This document shows positions 62,417 to 64,000 of a stretch of DNA of 64,000 bases, one piece after another (positions within the stretch are counted from its first letter, which is position 1; each line of letters begins with the position of its first letter). The notes under the pieces were generated by a model, which ran no database searches, was not told the DNA's origin, and saw only the letters and a list, made by a program, of their open reading frames with translations. Both the position numbers and the translations under genes were made by a program. The DNA comes from Afipia carboxidovorans OM5 (GTDB lineage Bacteria; Pseudomonadota; Alphaproteobacteria; Rhizobiales; Xanthobacteraceae): NCBI RefSeq assembly GCF_000218565.1, contig NC_015684.1, positions 2,976,001 through 3,040,000 of the forward strand. The letters are read 5' to 3'.

Positions 62417-64000
62417 TTGACCACGCACGCGATCAGACGCCTTGCCTTGCCCGTCGCGGTCGTCCTCGGCGTTCTTTTCGCGGGGCTTCTCGCCGGCTCG
62501 TGGCTGATCGATCGCGAGGCCGTCCGCGCGGCTGTCGAGGCACAGATCCGCGACGCGACGGGTCTCGAGCTTGCGGTCAGCGGCCGGACCGATATCTCGC
62601 TCTTCCCCTCCGCACGCGTCACGCTCGACGGCGTTGCGTTGAAAGGCGCCACCAACGACGAGCCGCCGCTGCGCAGCGACCGCCTGCAAGCGAAGCTCAG
62701 CCTGTTCGGCCTCATCGCAGGCCACACCCGCGTCACCGACGTCGTGCTGCTTGCGCCGCGCATCCATGTCAGCGTCGATCAGGACGGCCGCTCGAACTGG
62801 GCGCCGGTCATTCAGGCCTTCGCGCAATCGGTGAAGCCCGCGGCGACGCGCGACGTCTGGTTCTCCGATGTCAGGATCACCGACGGCACGCTGCTCTATC
62901 GCGATACCAAGAATAATCTGAAGGAAACGGTCGGCGGCATCGACCTTGCGATTTCCCTGCCCTCGAGTTCGCGCGTGTTCTCGATGCGCGGCGAAGCCAC
63001 CTGGCATAACGAACGGCTCGACGGCAATTTCACCATCGCCGATTTCCTCGCTGCGGTGAACGGCGAGAAGTCCGGCCTGAAGGTCAAGCTTGTCGGCACA
63101 CCGTTGAAGCTCTCGTTCGACGGCACGATGACCAACCGCTCGAGCCTGCTGCTCGAAGGCACGCTTGCCGCCGACATGCCCTCGCTGCGCGGGATGATGC
63201 GCTGGGCCGGACATGAACTGCCCGGCGCCAACGGCTTCGGCCCGTTCTCGCTCAAGGCGCGCGCCAACCTCGTCGGCAGTTCGGTGGCGCTCACCAACGT
63301 CAACACCACGCTCGACGGCAACGCCGCCGAGGGCGTTCTCACCTTCAACAACACCACCGGCCAGCGCACCCTGCAGGGCACGCTTGCCGCCGACGCCCTC
63401 GACCTCACGCCCTATCTCGGCACCATCCGCCTGCTCGCCACCACGCACGAATGGAGCCGCCAGCCCTTCGACCTGCGGGCGTTGTCGGAAACCAATCTCG
63501 ATATCCGCCTCTCGGCGGCGAAAGTGGCGGTGGGCGGCTCGCGGCTCGGCCGCACCGCGCTCGGCGCCAACCTGCGCAACGGCACGCTCGCGCTCTCGAT
63601 CGGCGAGGCGCAGGTCTTCGGCGGCATCGTCAAGGGCTCGCTCTCGGTCGGCCGCATCGACGACGGCGCCAACGTCAAGGCGCAGGTCGGCTTCACCGAT
63701 GTCGATCTCGAAGCGGGTGCGGCGGAGCTCTTCAACATCCGCTCGCTGCGCGGCCGGGGCGACCTCAATCTGACGCTGGAAGCGCAAGGCGGCAGCGCCT
63801 TCGCGCTGACGCAGACGCTCGACGGCAGCGCCACCCTGATGGGGCGCGACGGCGCGCTTTCCGGCTTCAACATCGAGCAGTTGCTGCGGCGGCTGGAGCG
63901 GCGACCGCTGTCCGGCGCAGGCAGCTTCCGCAGCGGCAACACGCCGTTCGACAAGCTGCAGATATCCGTCACCATCCGCGACGGCATGGCGCATGCGGAG
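62417..64000 (+). CDS. AsmA family protein (partial)
   Basis: The frame is open to the window edge, giving 528 residues. An N-terminal membrane anchor (LALPVAVVLGVLFAGLLAGSW) precedes AsmA hallmarks: LELAVSGRTDISLFPSARVTL, VLLAPRIHV and later repeated beta-strand lipid-groove segments such as GTLAADALDLTPYLG. AsmA proteins affect outer-membrane assembly or lipid transport. TTG 62417 gives the anchor at the N-terminus; ATG 62270 is also in frame, with 49 unconvincing extra residues. Confidence 0.85.
   Translation, partial: MTTHAIRRLALPVAVVLGVLFAGLLAGSWLIDREAVRAAVEAQIRDATGLELAVSGRTDISLFPSARVTLDGVALKGATNDEPPLRSDRLQAKLSLFGLIAGHTRVTDVVLLAPRIHVSVDQDGRSNWAPVIQAFAQSVKPAATRDVWFSDVRITDGTLLYRDTKNNLKETVGGIDLAISLPSSSRVFSMRGEATWHNERLDGNFTIADFLAAVNGEKSGLKVKLVGTPLKLSFDGTMTNRSSLLLEGTLAADMPSLRGMMRWAGHELPGANGFGPFSLKARANLVGSSVALTNVNTTLDGNAAEGVLTFNNTTGQRTLQGTLAADALDLTPYLGTIRLLATTHEWSRQPFDLRALSETNLDIRLSAAKVAVGGSRLGRTALGANLRNGTLALSIGEAQVFGGIVKGSLSVGRIDDGANVKAQVGFTDVDLEAGAAELFNIRSLRGRGDLNLTLEAQGGSAFALTQTLDGSATLMGRDGALSGFNIEQLLRRLERRPLSGAGSFRSGNTPFDKLQISVTIRDGMAHAE

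Overview
The window looks like chromosome of a GC-rich alphaproteobacterium of the order Hyphomicrobiales, most likely family Nitrobacteraceae (Bradyrhizobium, Afipia, Rhodopseudomonas and relatives). The signs are a GTTC-N7-GTTC type SOS box, an imuA gene, a tRNA-His without an encoded G-1, a primase lacking most zinc ligands, paired small phasins, a large PAS/histidine kinase of the PdhS type, and several families of short palindromic intergenic repeats. This placement is inference from gene content; no 16S gene is present.

Layout. (1) 1-7.6 kb is a DNA repair block. A partial imuA and a udgX diverge around one SOS box. The ligase-associated DNA damage response set follows: ATP-dependent ligase, metallo-beta-lactamase exonuclease, DEXH helicase and PdeM phosphoesterase. 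(2) 7.6-20 kb is a self-contained selenocysteine cassette with its client enzyme: selD, tRNA-Sec, selB, a Sel1-repeat protein, selA, fdhE and the three subunits of membrane-bound formate dehydrogenase, whose alpha subunit is split by an in-frame UGA read as Sec. The minus-strand genes from fdhE to two unknown genes are tightly coupled, and the tRNA-Sec gene lies inside the 3' end of the open selB reading frame. (3) 20-31.7 kb is mixed: a TlpA-like and a transglutaminase-like exported protein, an NsrR-type regulator with a DUF1971 protein and tiny membrane proteins, a RecD-like helicase, a flavodoxin-fold reductase, msrA/msrB, a lytic transglycosylase and a TDT-family transporter. (4) 31.7-32.95 kb has no convincing gene; it holds mosaic repeats and a block of about 620 bp of unknown nature. 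(5) 32.9-47.7 kb is the information-processing core: rpoD, dnaG, a YqeY-like protein, carA, carB and greA, interleaved with an N-formylglutamate amidohydrolase, an ArsR/SRPBCC pair, dps, a methyltransferase and an odd tRNA-Cys-like gene. (6) 47.7-54.3 kb carries exported or membrane proteins, an Lrp regulator, trxB, a LysR regulator, a possible small RNA, tRNA-His and two phasins with a strong PhaR-like palindrome. (7) 54.5-64 kb carries the PdhS-like kinase, an iron ABC transporter lacking an adjacent ATPase, succinyl-CoA:3-oxoacid CoA-transferase subunits and a partial AsmA-family gene.

The most unusual features are the tRNA-Sec gene nested in the selB frame of a translationally coupled operon that continues into two unknown genes, the palindromic repeat inserted in frame in the DEXH helicase, the tRNA-Cys-like gene with an eight-base anticodon loop, the leaderless ArsR transcript with its operator filling the promoter spacer, and the histidine kinase lacking N-box asparagines.
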